64,000 bases of DNA from Chitinophaga silvatica (lineage in GTDB: Bacteria; Bacteroidota; Bacteroidia; Chitinophagales; Chitinophagaceae): the NCBI RefSeq assembly GCF_003419895.1, contig NZ_QPMM01000014.1:181549-245548 (forward strand). Direction: 5' to 3'. Of the stretch, positions 18,762 to 27,534 are shown in pieces (positions within the stretch are counted from its first letter, which is position 1; the number at the start of each line of letters is the position of its first letter). Below the pieces are notes generated by a model. That model saw nothing but the letters and a program-made list of their open reading frames with translations. It searched no databases and was not told the DNA's origin. The position numbers and the translations under genes are program-made.

Positions 18762-20282
18762 TTAGATCAGATTCAACATTTTTTGAGTGGCTTTAATAGC
18801 AGAAACAGTTTGATCGCTATCCAGCCCTCTGGTTTTGAATTCCTTATTATTAAAACGCCAGGTGATAACAGTTTCGCAAAGTGCATCACTTTTACCGCCA
18901 GGTGGAATACGAACTGCATAATCGACAAGGGTAGGCAATTCCTGCTTCAGTTTTTTGTATACCTTTTTTAAAGCATTCATGAAAGCATCATATTGTCCGT
19001 CGCCCTGTGAATGTTCTTCGAATAATTCGCCTTTGATAGAGATTTTAAGAGCCACCGCTGGTTGCAGATGTTTGGAATGGGTGAGTACATAGTTTTCAAT
19101 AACTACTTTTTCATCTATTCTGTTACTATCCAGTACATCGGATATGATATATGGAAGATCTGCCTGCGTAACTACTTCTTTCCTGTCGCCCAGTTCAATG
19201 ATTCGCTGAGTTACTTTTTTAAGGTCAGGGTCGGAGAGTTGAATACCCAGTTGCTGTAGGTTGTTCTCTATATTGGCTTTACCACTGGTTTTACCTAAGG
19301 CGTATTTGCGTTGGCGTCCGAAGCGTTCCGGCATCAGATCGCTGAAGTAGAGCTTATTTTTCTTATCGCCATCAGCGTGTATACCTGCTGTTTGGGTAAA
19401 CACATTTTCACCAACAATTGGTTTATTGGCCGGAATACGCACGCCTGAAAAAGTCTCCACCAGTTTGCTTACACTGTAAAGTGATGTTTCTGCCACGGAA
19501 GTTTTTACTTCAGGCATAAAATCGTTCAATACAGCTACAGCGCTTGCGAGAGAAGCATTTCCTGCTCTTTCACCCATACCATTTATAGTAAGGTGAATGC
19601 CGTGTGCACCTGCTTTTACTCCTTCCAGTACATTGGCGGTTCCCAGGTCATAATCGTTATGTGCATGGAAATCGAAATGCAGGGTAGGGTAGCGGGCAAC
19701 GATTGCTGTAATATATTCCTTTACTTCATCAGGTGTTAGTACACCCAATGTATCGGGGAGCATTACTCTTTTTACAGGTTGTTGTTGCAGAAAATCCAGA
19801 TACTGATAAACATATTCCTGTGAGTGACGCATACCATTGCTCCAGTCTTCCAGGTAAATATTGCATTCCAGTCCTTTCTTTCTTGCGAGTGCAATGACTG
19901 CTGCTACTTCTGCAAAATGTTCTGCAGGTTTCTTCTTAAGCTGATGAGTAAGATGGTTGAGCGAGCCTTTTGTAAGTAGGTTCATAACCTTGGCACCTGC
20001 TTTCAGCATCCAGTCAACCGACACTGTTCCGTCAACGAACGTTAAAACCTCTACTTTATTAAGATAGCCATTTGCCTTAGCCCATTTGGTAATTGACTTG
20101 ACAGCAGCAAATTCACCTTCAGATACACGGGCAGAGGCAATCTCGATTCGGTCTACTTTTACTTCTGTGAGTAAAAGCTGAGCAATCGTTAACTTCTCGG
20201 ATGGTGAAAAGGATACTCCGCTGGTTTGTTCTCCATCACGGAGTGTCGTGTCCATTATTTCAACGTGGCGCGCGGTTGGCAT
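18762..20282 (-). CDS. 2-isopropylmalate/citramalate synthase family protein (LeuA/CimA type)
   Basis: A Claisen-condensing enzyme that joins acetyl-CoA to a 2-oxo acid: either 2-oxoisovalerate (leucine) or pyruvate (citramalate, isoleucine). The HMGL-like TIM barrel occupies about residues 5-270, with EIMDTTLRDGEQTSGVSFSP (Arg and first metal ligand), DTLGVLTPDEV, and HFDFHAHNDYDLGTANVLEG with the His-x-His ligands. The C-terminal LeuA dimer-type allosteric domain (about 370-500) shows this is a feedback-regulated enzyme. At 506 residues it fits either activity. Its place inside leuCD-leuB, with no second synthase in the operon, is the arrangement in which Bacteroidota often keep a second LeuA-like gene; substrate cannot be read with certainty. 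Confidence 0.85.
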   Translation of the reverse strand: MPTARHVEIMDTTLRDGEQTSGVSFSPSEKLTIAQLLLTEVKVDRIEIASARVSEGEFAAVKSITKWAKANGYLNKVEVLTFVDGTVSVDWMLKAGAKVMNLLTKGSLNHLTHQLKKKPAEHFAEVAAVIALARKKGLECNIYLEDWSNGMRHSQEYVYQYLDFLQQQPVKRVMLPDTLGVLTPDEVKEYITAIVARYPTLHFDFHAHNDYDLGTANVLEGVKAGAHGIHLTINGMGERAGNASLASAVAVLNDFMPEVKTSVAETSLYSVSKLVETFSGVRIPANKPIVGENVFTQTAGIHADGDKKNKLYFSDLMPERFGRQRKYALGKTSGKANIENNLQQLGIQLSDPDLKKVTQRIIELGDRKEVVTQADLPYIISDVLDSNRIDEKVVIENYVLTHSKHLQPAVALKISIKGELFEEHSQGDGQYDAFMNALKKVYKKLKQELPTLVDYAVRIPPGGKSDALCETVITWRFNNKEFKTRGLDSDQTVSAIKATQKMLNLI

Positions 20283-20298
20283 AGTAGTTTTGGCTGTT

Positions 20299-20895
20299 TT
20301 AATAGATGCTTTTGTCAGCGAATTGTTTGATTTCCTCTTTCATTGCCTGGAGGTAATCAATATCATCATACCCGTTCATCAGGTTATGTTTTTTGTAGCT
20401 GTTGATGTCGAAAGACTCACTTTCACCAGTAGCTGCAATTGTAATAGACTGGGCAGAAAGATCCACTACCAGTTCAGCTTTTGGATCGGCTTCAATGGCG
20501 GTGAAGATTTTATCGAGGAAAGCAGGGCTTACTGTAACGGGTAAGATCCCTACGTTTAAAGAGTTGTTTTTGAAGATATCCGCGAAGAAGCTGGATACAA
20601 CGCAACGGAATCCGTAGTCATAAATAGCCCAGGCAGCGTGTTCACGGCTACTTCCACTTCCGAAGTTTTTACCGCCAACTAATATTTTACCACTGTAGAT
20701 TGGGTTATTTAATACAAAGTCTTTCTTTGGAGTGTTGTCGGACTCATAGCGCCAGTCGCGGAACAAATTATCACCAAATCCTTTACGCTCGGTAGCTTTC
20801 AGGAATCGGGCAGGGATAATCTGGTCGGTATCCACATTTTCGATTGGCATTGGCACTGCCGTGCTTTTTAATATAGTAAATTGATCGTAAGCCAT
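20299..20895 (-). CDS. leuD: 3-isopropylmalate dehydratase, small subunit
   Basis: Small swivel-domain subunit of isopropylmalate isomerase, 198 residues as usual. Motifs are PMPIENVDTDQIIPARFLKA at the start, the phosphate/substrate loop GKNFGSGSSREHAAWAIYDYGF in part, and VVSSFFADIFKNNSLNVGILPV. It lies 39 bp after leuC and 16 bp before the synthase gene on the minus strand and acts with LeuC in the cytoplasm. Confidence 0.96.
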   Translation of the reverse strand: MAYDQFTILKSTAVPMPIENVDTDQIIPARFLKATERKGFGDNLFRDWRYESDNTPKKDFVLNNPIYSGKILVGGKNFGSGSSREHAAWAIYDYGFRCVVSSFFADIFKNNSLNVGILPVTVSPAFLDKIFTAIEADPKAELVVDLSAQSITIAATGESESFDINSYKKHNLMNGYDDIDYLQAMKEEIKQFADKSIY

Positions 20896-20934
20896 TATTA
20901 ATAGTATCTGTAGTAATTGTAGAAAGAAATAAGA

Positions 20935-22341
20935 TTAAGCAATCAGTTCTCTTGGATCGGTAACCACCCCGGTAACCGCAGCGGCTGCAGCCACTAACGG
21001 ACTAGCCAGTAAAGTTCTGGAGCCAGGACCCTGACGACCTTCGAAGTTTCTGTTGCTGGTACTTACTGCATATTTTCCGGCAGGAACTTTATCATCGTTC
21101 ATAGCCAGACATGCAGAGCAACCAGGTTGGCGTAACTGGAACCCGGCTTCTGTCAGGATATCCAATATACCTTCTTCCCTGATCTGTTGTTCTACGATAT
21201 GAGAACCCGGAACGATCCATGCAGTAACATGATCCGCTTTCTTTCTTCCTTTTACAATAGATGCAAAAGCTCTGAAGTCTTCAATTCTACCATTGGTACA
21301 GCTACCAATGAACACATAATCTACCTTCTTACCAAGCATAGGCTCCTGTTCGTTGAAACCCATGTAGTGTAATGACTTTTCGTAGCTGGATTTGCTACCA
21401 CCTGCTACTTCTGAGGTAGGAATATTTTTGGTGATGCCAATACCCATACCCGGATTAGTTCCGTAGGTGATCATAGGTTCAATATCGGCAGCATTGTAGT
21501 TGTATTCTATGTCAAATGTTGCTCCCGCATCTGTCTTCAATGATTTCCAGTAAGCGAGAGATTTTTCCCAGGCTTCACCCTGAGGAGCTTTTTCACGACC
21601 TTTAATATAGTTGAAAGTAGTTTCATCCGGAGCAATCATTCCACCACGAGCACCCATTTCAATACTCATATTACACACGGTCATACGACCTTCCATGGTC
21701 ATGTTTTCAAATACTTCACCCGCAAATTCCACAAAGTATCCGGTAGCACCGGCTGCTGTGAGCTGAGATATGATAAACAATACCACATCCTTAGGAGTAA
21801 TACCTTTACCTAATTTGCCGTTCACATTGATACGCATTTTTTTAGGTTTCGGCTGCATAATACACTGTGAAGAAAGTACCATCTCAACTTCAGAAGTACC
21901 AATACCAAAAGCAATTGCACCAAAAGCACCATGGGTAGAGGTATGCGAATCACCACATACAATAGTCATTCCCGGTAGTGTAATACCGTTTTCCGGCCCA
22001 ACTACGTGCACAATACCATTCTTTGGGTTACCTAATCCCCAGTGAGAAATACCATATTTACCGCTGTTTGTTTCCAAAGCCTTTAATTGGTTGGCAGATA
22101 ATGGATCTGCAACCGGTAAATGCTGATTAATCGTTGGCGTGTTGTGATCGGCTGTAGCAAAGGTCTTTTCAGGAAACATTACCTTTAATCCCCTGCCTTC
22201 CATCCCCAGAAAGGCAACCGGACTGGTCACTTCATGAATAAAATGGCGGTCTATAAAGAAGACATCCGGACCATCTTCAATTTTCCTCACAACATGTGAA
22301 TCCCATACTTTGTCAAATAAGGTAGCGGGTTTAATGCTCAT
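20935..22341 (-). CDS. leuC: 3-isopropylmalate dehydratase, large subunit
   Basis: Aconitase-family [4Fe-4S] subunit that isomerises 2- to 3-isopropylmalate with LeuD. Its 468 residues match the family. Cluster cysteines are visible in VFIGSCTNGRIEDF and in PGCSACLAMN. Other signatures are KVWDSHVV and DRHFIHEVTSPVAF at the N-terminus, and CGDSHTSTHGAFGAIAFGIG. It is the first gene of the operon; a good Bacteroidota promoter is found just upstream at 22376-22407. Confidence 0.97.
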   Translation of the reverse strand: MSIKPATLFDKVWDSHVVRKIEDGPDVFFIDRHFIHEVTSPVAFLGMEGRGLKVMFPEKTFATADHNTPTINQHLPVADPLSANQLKALETNSGKYGISHWGLGNPKNGIVHVVGPENGITLPGMTIVCGDSHTSTHGAFGAIAFGIGTSEVEMVLSSQCIMQPKPKKMRINVNGKLGKGITPKDVVLFIISQLTAAGATGYFVEFAGEVFENMTMEGRMTVCNMSIEMGARGGMIAPDETTFNYIKGREKAPQGEAWEKSLAYWKSLKTDAGATFDIEYNYNAADIEPMITYGTNPGMGIGITKNIPTSEVAGGSKSSYEKSLHYMGFNEQEPMLGKKVDYVFIGSCTNGRIEDFRAFASIVKGRKKADHVTAWIVPGSHIVEQQIREEGILDILTEAGFQLRQPGCSACLAMNDDKVPAGKYAVSTSNRNFEGRQGPGSRTLLASPLVAAAAAVTGVVTDPRELIA

Positions 22342-22375
22342 TTTTTATAATTTTAAAAGTAGCTACTTGATTGTT

Positions 22376-22407
22376 CAAATTTATTCATAAAATATCATTT
22401 TTTTCAA
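22376..22407 (-). promoter_or_regulatory. Promoter of the leu operon
   Basis: On the minus strand TTG is followed after 21 bp by TAAATTTG, matching the Bacteroidota -33/-7 consensus (TTTG, TAnnTTTG). The -7 element ends 35 bp before the leuC ATG, leaving room for a short leader. Confidence 0.7.
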
Positions 22408-22570
22408 CATTTTTTCTAAGGGGAATAGGGAAGTAGCTAATTAATTCCAATACAGACAAGGGTTTTAGCTATCCTGGAAGTTTTTGGAAGATGGTCAACA
22501 GATTGTCAATTAATGCTTCAAGTGTTGGAAATAAGAAGAATTGATTTGATATATCGAAAATGATTATATG

Positions 22571-22592
22571 AAAAAAGGGCGGTCGGCCGCCC
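22571..22592 (-). terminator. Intrinsic terminator of the exporter operon
   Basis: On the minus strand GGGCGG and CCGCCC form a 6-bp GC stem with a 4-nt loop followed by TTTTTT. It lies 92 bp after the last permease gene. Confidence 0.8.
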
Positions 22593-22683
22593 TGTCTTCA
22601 GAAAAAAATCTTTTCGTTGGTTAAAACAAAATGGGTTGAATAAGTAGTAAGAGTATTTTAAGTTACAAAATATTCTGAACAAC

Positions 22684-23793
22684 TCAACTAGTTTTCCTAT
22701 AATTATATACTGCCCACCCGTTAAGTATACACGCAAACAATACCAGGTATAAAAACTCCCACTTCACATCTGCAAATCCGCTTCCCTTTAACACCACCAT
22801 CCGTATTACCTTTATAAAATGCGTAACCGGAGTTAAATTTGCAATCACCCTGGCCCATCCCGGCATACTATCTACAGCCGTAAACAAGCCACTCATCAAC
22901 ATAAAAATCATCATAAAAAAGAAAGCCACAAACATAGCCTGCAACTGATTCTCGGTGTAGGTAGAGACTAAAAGACCAAAACCTAATAATGCAACCAGGT
23001 AGGTTCCGGCAAAAATATAGATGGTCAGAAAACTCCCTACCGGCCATATTCCATATACTATATATGCTACCGTTAACCCCAACGTAAATACTATCATCCC
23101 TACCACCCAAAACGGAATCAACTTACCCGATATAAACTCCAGCTTGGTAATCGGAGTTACGTTGATCTGCTCAATCGTTCCTACCTCTTTCTCCCGAACA
23201 ATATTCAGGGCTGCCATAAATCCACCAATCAGTGTAAGCAATAGTACCAGTACCGCCGGCACTATATAATATTTATACTCCGCCAAAGGATTAAACCAGT
23301 TCGACCACGTAAGGTCTATGACACCCATAGGTTTGAAACCAGTAGCATTAATGGGGATTTGCTGATTAAAATCACCGATTACGCTCAACAGATAATTGCC
23401 TCCTATGGCTGCTTTAGTGCCATTAATCGCATCAATGGAAATACCTAAGGGCTGTTGACCTTCCCGAACCAGGTTTCTTTCAAACCCCATCGGAATTTCA
23501 AGCACAACATCCGCTTTTTCCCGCTCAATATATTGAATGGCATCCTGAAAAGATGGACTGGCAGCCACCAGTTTAAAATAACCGGATGCATTGATCTTAT
23601 TCAGCAACTTCATGGAGTAGGTACTATGATCATGATCTACCACCGCCAGGTTGATGCTTTTTACATCAAAATTCATAGCAAGCGGCAAAATGATCAACTG
23701 TATAATGGGCATGGCAAACATCATGGCAAGAATGGTCTTGTCTCTGAAAATCTGCTTGAACTCTTTCTGTAATAAATATCTTAATACCTTCAT
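22684..23793 (-). CDS. ABC-2 type permease (YbhR/YbhS-like), second subunit
   Basis: Membrane subunit of an ABC-2 exporter, 369 residues. One N-terminal membrane helix (KTILAMMFAMPIIQLIILPLAM) is followed by a large extracytoplasmic region (about 45-180) and then five C-terminal helices, the last ending just before the C-terminus. The motif NIVREKEVGTIEQINVTPI is typical of the cytoplasmic loop of YbhR/YadH-like permeases. Its start codon overlaps the stop of the preceding permease by 4 bp, indicating translational coupling and a heterodimeric pair. Last gene of the operon. Confidence 0.9.
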   Translation of the reverse strand: MKVLRYLLQKEFKQIFRDKTILAMMFAMPIIQLIILPLAMNFDVKSINLAVVDHDHSTYSMKLLNKINASGYFKLVAASPSFQDAIQYIEREKADVVLEIPMGFERNLVREGQQPLGISIDAINGTKAAIGGNYLLSVIGDFNQQIPINATGFKPMGVIDLTWSNWFNPLAEYKYYIVPAVLVLLLTLIGGFMAALNIVREKEVGTIEQINVTPITKLEFISGKLIPFWVVGMIVFTLGLTVAYIVYGIWPVGSFLTIYIFAGTYLVALLGFGLLVSTYTENQLQAMFVAFFFMMIFMLMSGLFTAVDSMPGWARVIANLTPVTHFIKVIRMVVLKGSGFADVKWEFLYLVLFACILNGWAVYNYRKTS

Positions 23794-24896
23794 GACAGCC
23801 GCGTTTTAAAGTTCTTCAACGCAATGGTTAATGTAAGCACAGTCATTCCAAACAGTATCAATGTTTCTTTCCAAACATATCCAAACCCAAGTCCTTTCAA
23901 CATCACAGCTTTAATGATCAGAAAATACCAGCGCGATGGTATAATATTGGAAATCCACTGAAATACCTTTGGCATATTTTCCAGCGGAAACATAAAACCT
24001 GTAAAGATCATTGTAGGAAGCATCATTCCCATCATCGATAGCAGTAATGCAGTTTGCTGAGAATTGGTGGTGTTGGATATCATCAGGCCTAATGAAAGGC
24101 AGGTAATAATGAAAAGCATACTTTCAAGAAACAATAAAATAATGCTTCCCTTAATCGTTACATCCAATACAAATACCGCAAGCACAAGGATCATAATAAT
24201 ATTTAGCAGCGATAGTATCAGGTAGGGAACTGCTTTTGATATTAAAACCATTAATGGCTTAAATGGCGATACCAGTAATATTTCCATGGTACCAAGTTCT
24301 TTCTCCTTCACTACAGATACTGATGTTAAAGCCGTTGATACTATCATCAATACCAGCGCCATAACTCCCGGTATGAAGTTTAATGAACCGTTTCCTTCCT
24401 CATTGTACAACATCCTTGGTTCAGGTGTAATCACATATTCAAGCGGCTTGCCATTGCTGATTTCCTGCTGATAGGCACTGGTAATATTGCTGATATAATT
24501 AACCACTGTTTTGGCAGTATTAGGGTCCGAACCATCCGTTAGTATTTGTATCTGTGCTTTACCATTATGTTTCAGGTCATCTCCAAATCTGCTCGGAAAG
24601 ATCAATGCACACTTCGCCTCATTCTTCTTAAAAAGCTTAAGAACATCATTATAGTCGATGTTCGATTCATTTACCACGAAGTAGGAGGAAGATTTGATTT
24701 TGTCGGTTAGCTGCCGGCTGTTCAGATCTCTCGAATTATCTATAACAGTTAGGGTGATATTCTTTACTTCACTGGTAAGTGCAAAACCAAACAATACTAT
24801 CTGTACCAATGGCAAACCAAACATGATCAGCAGGGTACGCTTATCACGAAATACATGAAAGAATTCTTTTCGAATGAAAACCAGAAATTGCTTCAT
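23790..24896 (-). CDS. ABC-2 type permease (YbhR/YbhS-like), first subunit
   Basis: Membrane subunit of the same exporter, 368 residues, with the same plan: N-terminal helix (LLIMFGLPLVQIVLFGFAL), a long external domain, then five helices including FIPGVMALVLMIVSTALTS and TALLLSMMGMMLPTMIFTGF. The loop SVVKEKELGTMEILLVSPF is the family signature. It lies 12 bp after the ATPase gene and overlaps the next permease by 4 bp. The two permeases are related but not identical, so the channel is probably a heterodimer. Confidence 0.9.
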   Translation of the reverse strand: MKQFLVFIRKEFFHVFRDKRTLLIMFGLPLVQIVLFGFALTSEVKNITLTVIDNSRDLNSRQLTDKIKSSSYFVVNESNIDYNDVLKLFKKNEAKCALIFPSRFGDDLKHNGKAQIQILTDGSDPNTAKTVVNYISNITSAYQQEISNGKPLEYVITPEPRMLYNEEGNGSLNFIPGVMALVLMIVSTALTSVSVVKEKELGTMEILLVSPFKPLMVLISKAVPYLILSLLNIIMILVLAVFVLDVTIKGSIILLFLESMLFIITCLSLGLMISNTTNSQQTALLLSMMGMMLPTMIFTGFMFPLENMPKVFQWISNIIPSRWYFLIIKAVMLKGLGFGYVWKETLILFGMTVLTLTIALKNFKTRLS

Positions 24897-24908
24897 AGTA
24901 TTGTACTG

Positions 24909-25652
24909 TTAATCGCCCGATCTTACTGCGTTTCGGGCTAGTCTGTAAAAAACTTCATCCATGGAAGTAACATCAAATCTCGACTTCAGATTACCGGGAG
25001 AATCCAATGCTTCCACTTTACCATCTACCATAATTGTAACCCTGTCGCAATACTCTGCTTCATCCATATAGTGTGTAGTTACAAATACGGTTATTCCATT
25101 TGCGGCGGCTTCATAGATCATATCCCAGAACTGCCTTCTGGTTACCGGATCTACACCACCAGTTGGTTCATCCAGAAACACAATTTTAGGTTCATGAAAT
25201 ATGGCTACTGAAAATGCCAGCTTTTGTTTCCAACCTAGTGGGAGAGAGGCTACCAGTTTTTTTGCCTCATTGGTTAATCCCAGTTTCGCAATCAATTGCC
25301 TGCTCCTTTCTTTAAGTTGAGCTGCCGGAACTCCGTAAACACCGCCAAAGAAGGTGATATTTTCCAAGACCGTAAGGTTTTCATATAATGAAAACTTCTG
25401 GCTCATATAGCCGATATTTTGCTTAATTCGTTCCTGCTGGGTATATACGTCAAACCCTGCTACGCTGGCTTCGCCGGAGGTCGGATAAGATAATCCGCAT
25501 AATATACGCATCGCCGTAGTTTTACCGGCACCATTGGCACCGAGAAATCCGAAAATCTCTCCCTGACTAACGTCGAAGGATATATTATGTACTGCATAAA
25601 AATCTCCGAACTTCTTCGTCAGATTCTTGCATGTAATTACTTTATCTGCCAT
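24909..25652 (-). CDS. ABC transporter ATP-binding protein (equivalent to C-terminal half of YbhF)
   Basis: A 247-residue nucleotide-binding domain. Walker A is GANGAGKTT, the Q-loop region is GYMSQKFSLYENLTV, Walker B is IVFLDEPTGGVDP and the H-loop is VTTHYMDEAEYCDR with its His present. The signature motif is degenerate: SLPLGWKQKL instead of LSGGxxQ. It starts inside the end of the upstream ATPase gene (11-bp overlap). With the sister ATPase it should form a heterodimer with one complete and one degenerate ATP site, as seen in the fused YbhF. Confidence 0.92.
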   Translation of the reverse strand: MADKVITCKNLTKKFGDFYAVHNISFDVSQGEIFGFLGANGAGKTTAMRILCGLSYPTSGEASVAGFDVYTQQERIKQNIGYMSQKFSLYENLTVLENITFFGGVYGVPAAQLKERSRQLIAKLGLTNEAKKLVASLPLGWKQKLAFSVAIFHEPKIVFLDEPTGGVDPVTRRQFWDMIYEAAANGITVFVTTHYMDEAEYCDRVTIMVDGKVEALDSPGNLKSRFDVTSMDEVFYRLARNAVRSGD

Positions 25653-26574
25653 ATGTTTGACTCATTAACTGAATGAAACTATCTTCTATAGTAGGTTCTA
25701 TCCGTTTTATTTCAAATTGCTCATGTCCTGCCTGTATAAGCTCCTGCTTTAACTGATCGGTTTGTGATTCATTTGAGTTGTCTTTTAATGTTATATGGAC
25801 ATAATCTCCAAAAGCAAAGCAGCTTGCAATTTCGGAGCGTTTACGCAACTCAGTTAGCAATCGGTAGGTATCTTTTGCCTTTACTGCATATAGCGGTACC
25901 GGAAATGCTGCAATGATCTTACCCGGGGTATCTATTGTAAGTATTTTACCTGTCTGGATGAGGGCTATTCGCTCGCAAAGCATGGCTTCATCCATATAAG
26001 GTGTGGAAACAACAATGGTAATGCCTTGTTGCTTCAATGTTTTGAGCATATCCCAGAATTCTTTTCTCGAAACTACATCCACGCCCGTTGTAGGCTCATC
26101 CAGAAATAATACTTCTGGTTTGTGGATGAGGGCACAACATAAAGCCAGTTTTTGTTTCATGCCTCCTGATAGTTTCCCGGCCCTGCGATTATTAAAGGGT
26201 TTTATTTGCTCATATATATCTTTAATCAGACTATAATTTTCTTCCAGAGTACTACCAAAAAGGGTTGCAAAGAAATCGAGATTTTCTTTTACCGTTAAGT
26301 CCTGGTACAACGAAAACCTGCCGGGCATGTAGCCAATTCTTCTGCGTATCTCCTCAAAATCTTTATTACAGTCTAACCCCAATACGGATGCGTTGCCTTT
26401 ATCTGGCAGCAGCAATGTAGTAAGGATGCGGAAAAGGGAAGTTTTACCTGCACCATCTGGCCCAATCAGTCCAAACAGCTCTCCTGACGCCACCTCGAAG
26501 GAAACATCACTGGCGGCAAGTACCTTACCGTTTTCGTAAGTCTTGGTAATATGATCTAATACAACGGGATTCAT
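25642..26574 (-). CDS. ABC transporter ATP-binding protein (equivalent to N-terminal half of YbhF)
   Basis: A 310-residue nucleotide-binding protein. Walker A is GPDGAGKTS, the Q-loop region is GYMPGRFSLYQDLTV, the signature KLSGGMKQKL is intact and Walker B is VLFLDEPTTGVDV. The H-loop His is missing: VSTPYMDEAMLCER has Pro in that place. After the NBD comes a roughly 90-residue C-terminal extension ending IEDSFIQLMSQT. GPDGAGKT in Walker A is characteristic of the N-half of YbhF-type fusions. It overlaps both neighbours by a few bases (4 bp with the adaptor, 11 bp with the second ATPase). Confidence 0.92.
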   Translation of the reverse strand: MNPVVLDHITKTYENGKVLAASDVSFEVASGELFGLIGPDGAGKTSLFRILTTLLLPDKGNASVLGLDCNKDFEEIRRRIGYMPGRFSLYQDLTVKENLDFFATLFGSTLEENYSLIKDIYEQIKPFNNRRAGKLSGGMKQKLALCCALIHKPEVLFLDEPTTGVDVVSRKEFWDMLKTLKQQGITIVVSTPYMDEAMLCERIALIQTGKILTIDTPGKIIAAFPVPLYAVKAKDTYRLLTELRKRSEIASCFAFGDYVHITLKDNSNESQTDQLKQELIQAGHEQFEIKRIEPTIEDSFIQLMSQTYGR

Positions 26575-27521
26575 GATTGCTTGTTATCGATCAACATTTC
26601 GCCATACATTCCTATTTTGAGGAAGCCATCATTCTTAACCATTACCTTAATGGCATAGACTAAGTTGGCTCTTTCATTTTTTGTCTGAATAGTTTTAGGG
26701 GTGAATTCTGATTTATCTGAAATCCAGGTGATGGTACCAGGATAGGTTTTATAATCTTTTTTGCCCTGATCTATTCTTACTGTTACTGCCTGGCCAAGCT
26801 TTATTTTAGGTAAAGTAGTACCAGTAACATAGGCTTTTAGATAAAGTGTATCGACATTGGCAATTTTGTAGAGAGGTTTACCTATGGTGGCCATTTCTCC
26901 TTTATAGGCGTATTTGGAAAGCACGGTTCCGGTAATTGGATTGGTAATCTGTCCTTTTCTTACCTGTTCTTCAAATTGCGCCATGTTTTTTTCCAAAGGT
27001 CCTTTTTCACTGAGGATAGATCTGTTTTGTGTAGCGGTATTGGAGTTGTTGAGTCTTAATTGCTGTCTGGTTACATTTATTTGTCGTTCGAGCTGTGTTA
27101 TACCTGCATTGATATCATCCAGTTGTTTTTGAGTAGCGGCGTCGCTTTTAACCAGATTTTCGGTTCTGGTTCTTTCTCTGTATTGTTGCTGTAGCTGGGC
27201 CTCCTGAACGAGTAATTGTTTCTGGACTAATTCAGTTTGTGGTACCGGGTCCTGGGTTTTCTGGCTAAGGGCGCGTATGGATGCCTCTACCTGTTCTTTC
27301 TGTAGGGTAGAGATGGTGACATCTATTTGCCCAACCAGTTGACCTGCGTTTAGTTGTTGACCTTCCTGGATGGAGAAGGCAAGAATTTGCCCACTTTGTT
27401 CGGCTGATACAATTACCTCGTCTGCTTCGAAATTCCCTGACGCATCATAAGTTATTTTGCCTTGTCCGCAGGCCAGTGTTAACGTTCCGAAAATAATACC
27501 TGTTATGATGTTATGTTTCAT
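26571..27521 (-). CDS. HlyD-family periplasmic adaptor lipoprotein of the ABC exporter (YbhG-like)
   Basis: Links the inner-membrane ABC pump to the TolC channel. The ATG at 27521 gives a lipoprotein signal (ITGIIFGTLTLACGQ, Cys about residue 17) and begins 13 bp after the TolC stop; a longer open frame would run 113 bp into tolC and lacks a signal, so it is rejected. In the 316-residue protein a biotinyl-lipoyl-like half (VIVSAEQSGQILAFSIQEGQ in part) is followed by a Gln-rich helical hairpin (about 70-170) and a beta-barrel region (PITGTVLSKYAYKGEMATIGKPL in part). Confidence 0.9.
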   Translation of the reverse strand: MKHNIITGIIFGTLTLACGQGKITYDASGNFEADEVIVSAEQSGQILAFSIQEGQQLNAGQLVGQIDVTISTLQKEQVEASIRALSQKTQDPVPQTELVQKQLLVQEAQLQQQYRERTRTENLVKSDAATQKQLDDINAGITQLERQINVTRQQLRLNNSNTATQNRSILSEKGPLEKNMAQFEEQVRKGQITNPITGTVLSKYAYKGEMATIGKPLYKIANVDTLYLKAYVTGTTLPKIKLGQAVTVRIDQGKKDYKTYPGTITWISDKSEFTPKTIQTKNERANLVYAIKVMVKNDGFLKIGMYGEMLIDNKQS

Positions 27522-27534
27522 AAACAATGATTGA

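Larger units (their letters stand above)
22342..22683. other. Non-coding gap between leuC and the exporter operon
   Basis: This 342-bp gap holds the leu promoter (22376-22407) and the exporter operon terminator (22571-22592). An open frame of 72 codons on the minus strand crosses the terminator and the end of the neighbouring permease gene and is not taken as a gene. No leucine-rich leader peptide or T-box was seen. Confidence 0.7.

Noticed and set aside
22518..22736. Possible leader peptide or small gene before leuC
   Set aside because: It crosses the exporter terminator and the end of the permease gene, lies upstream of the leu promoter, and is not leucine-rich.
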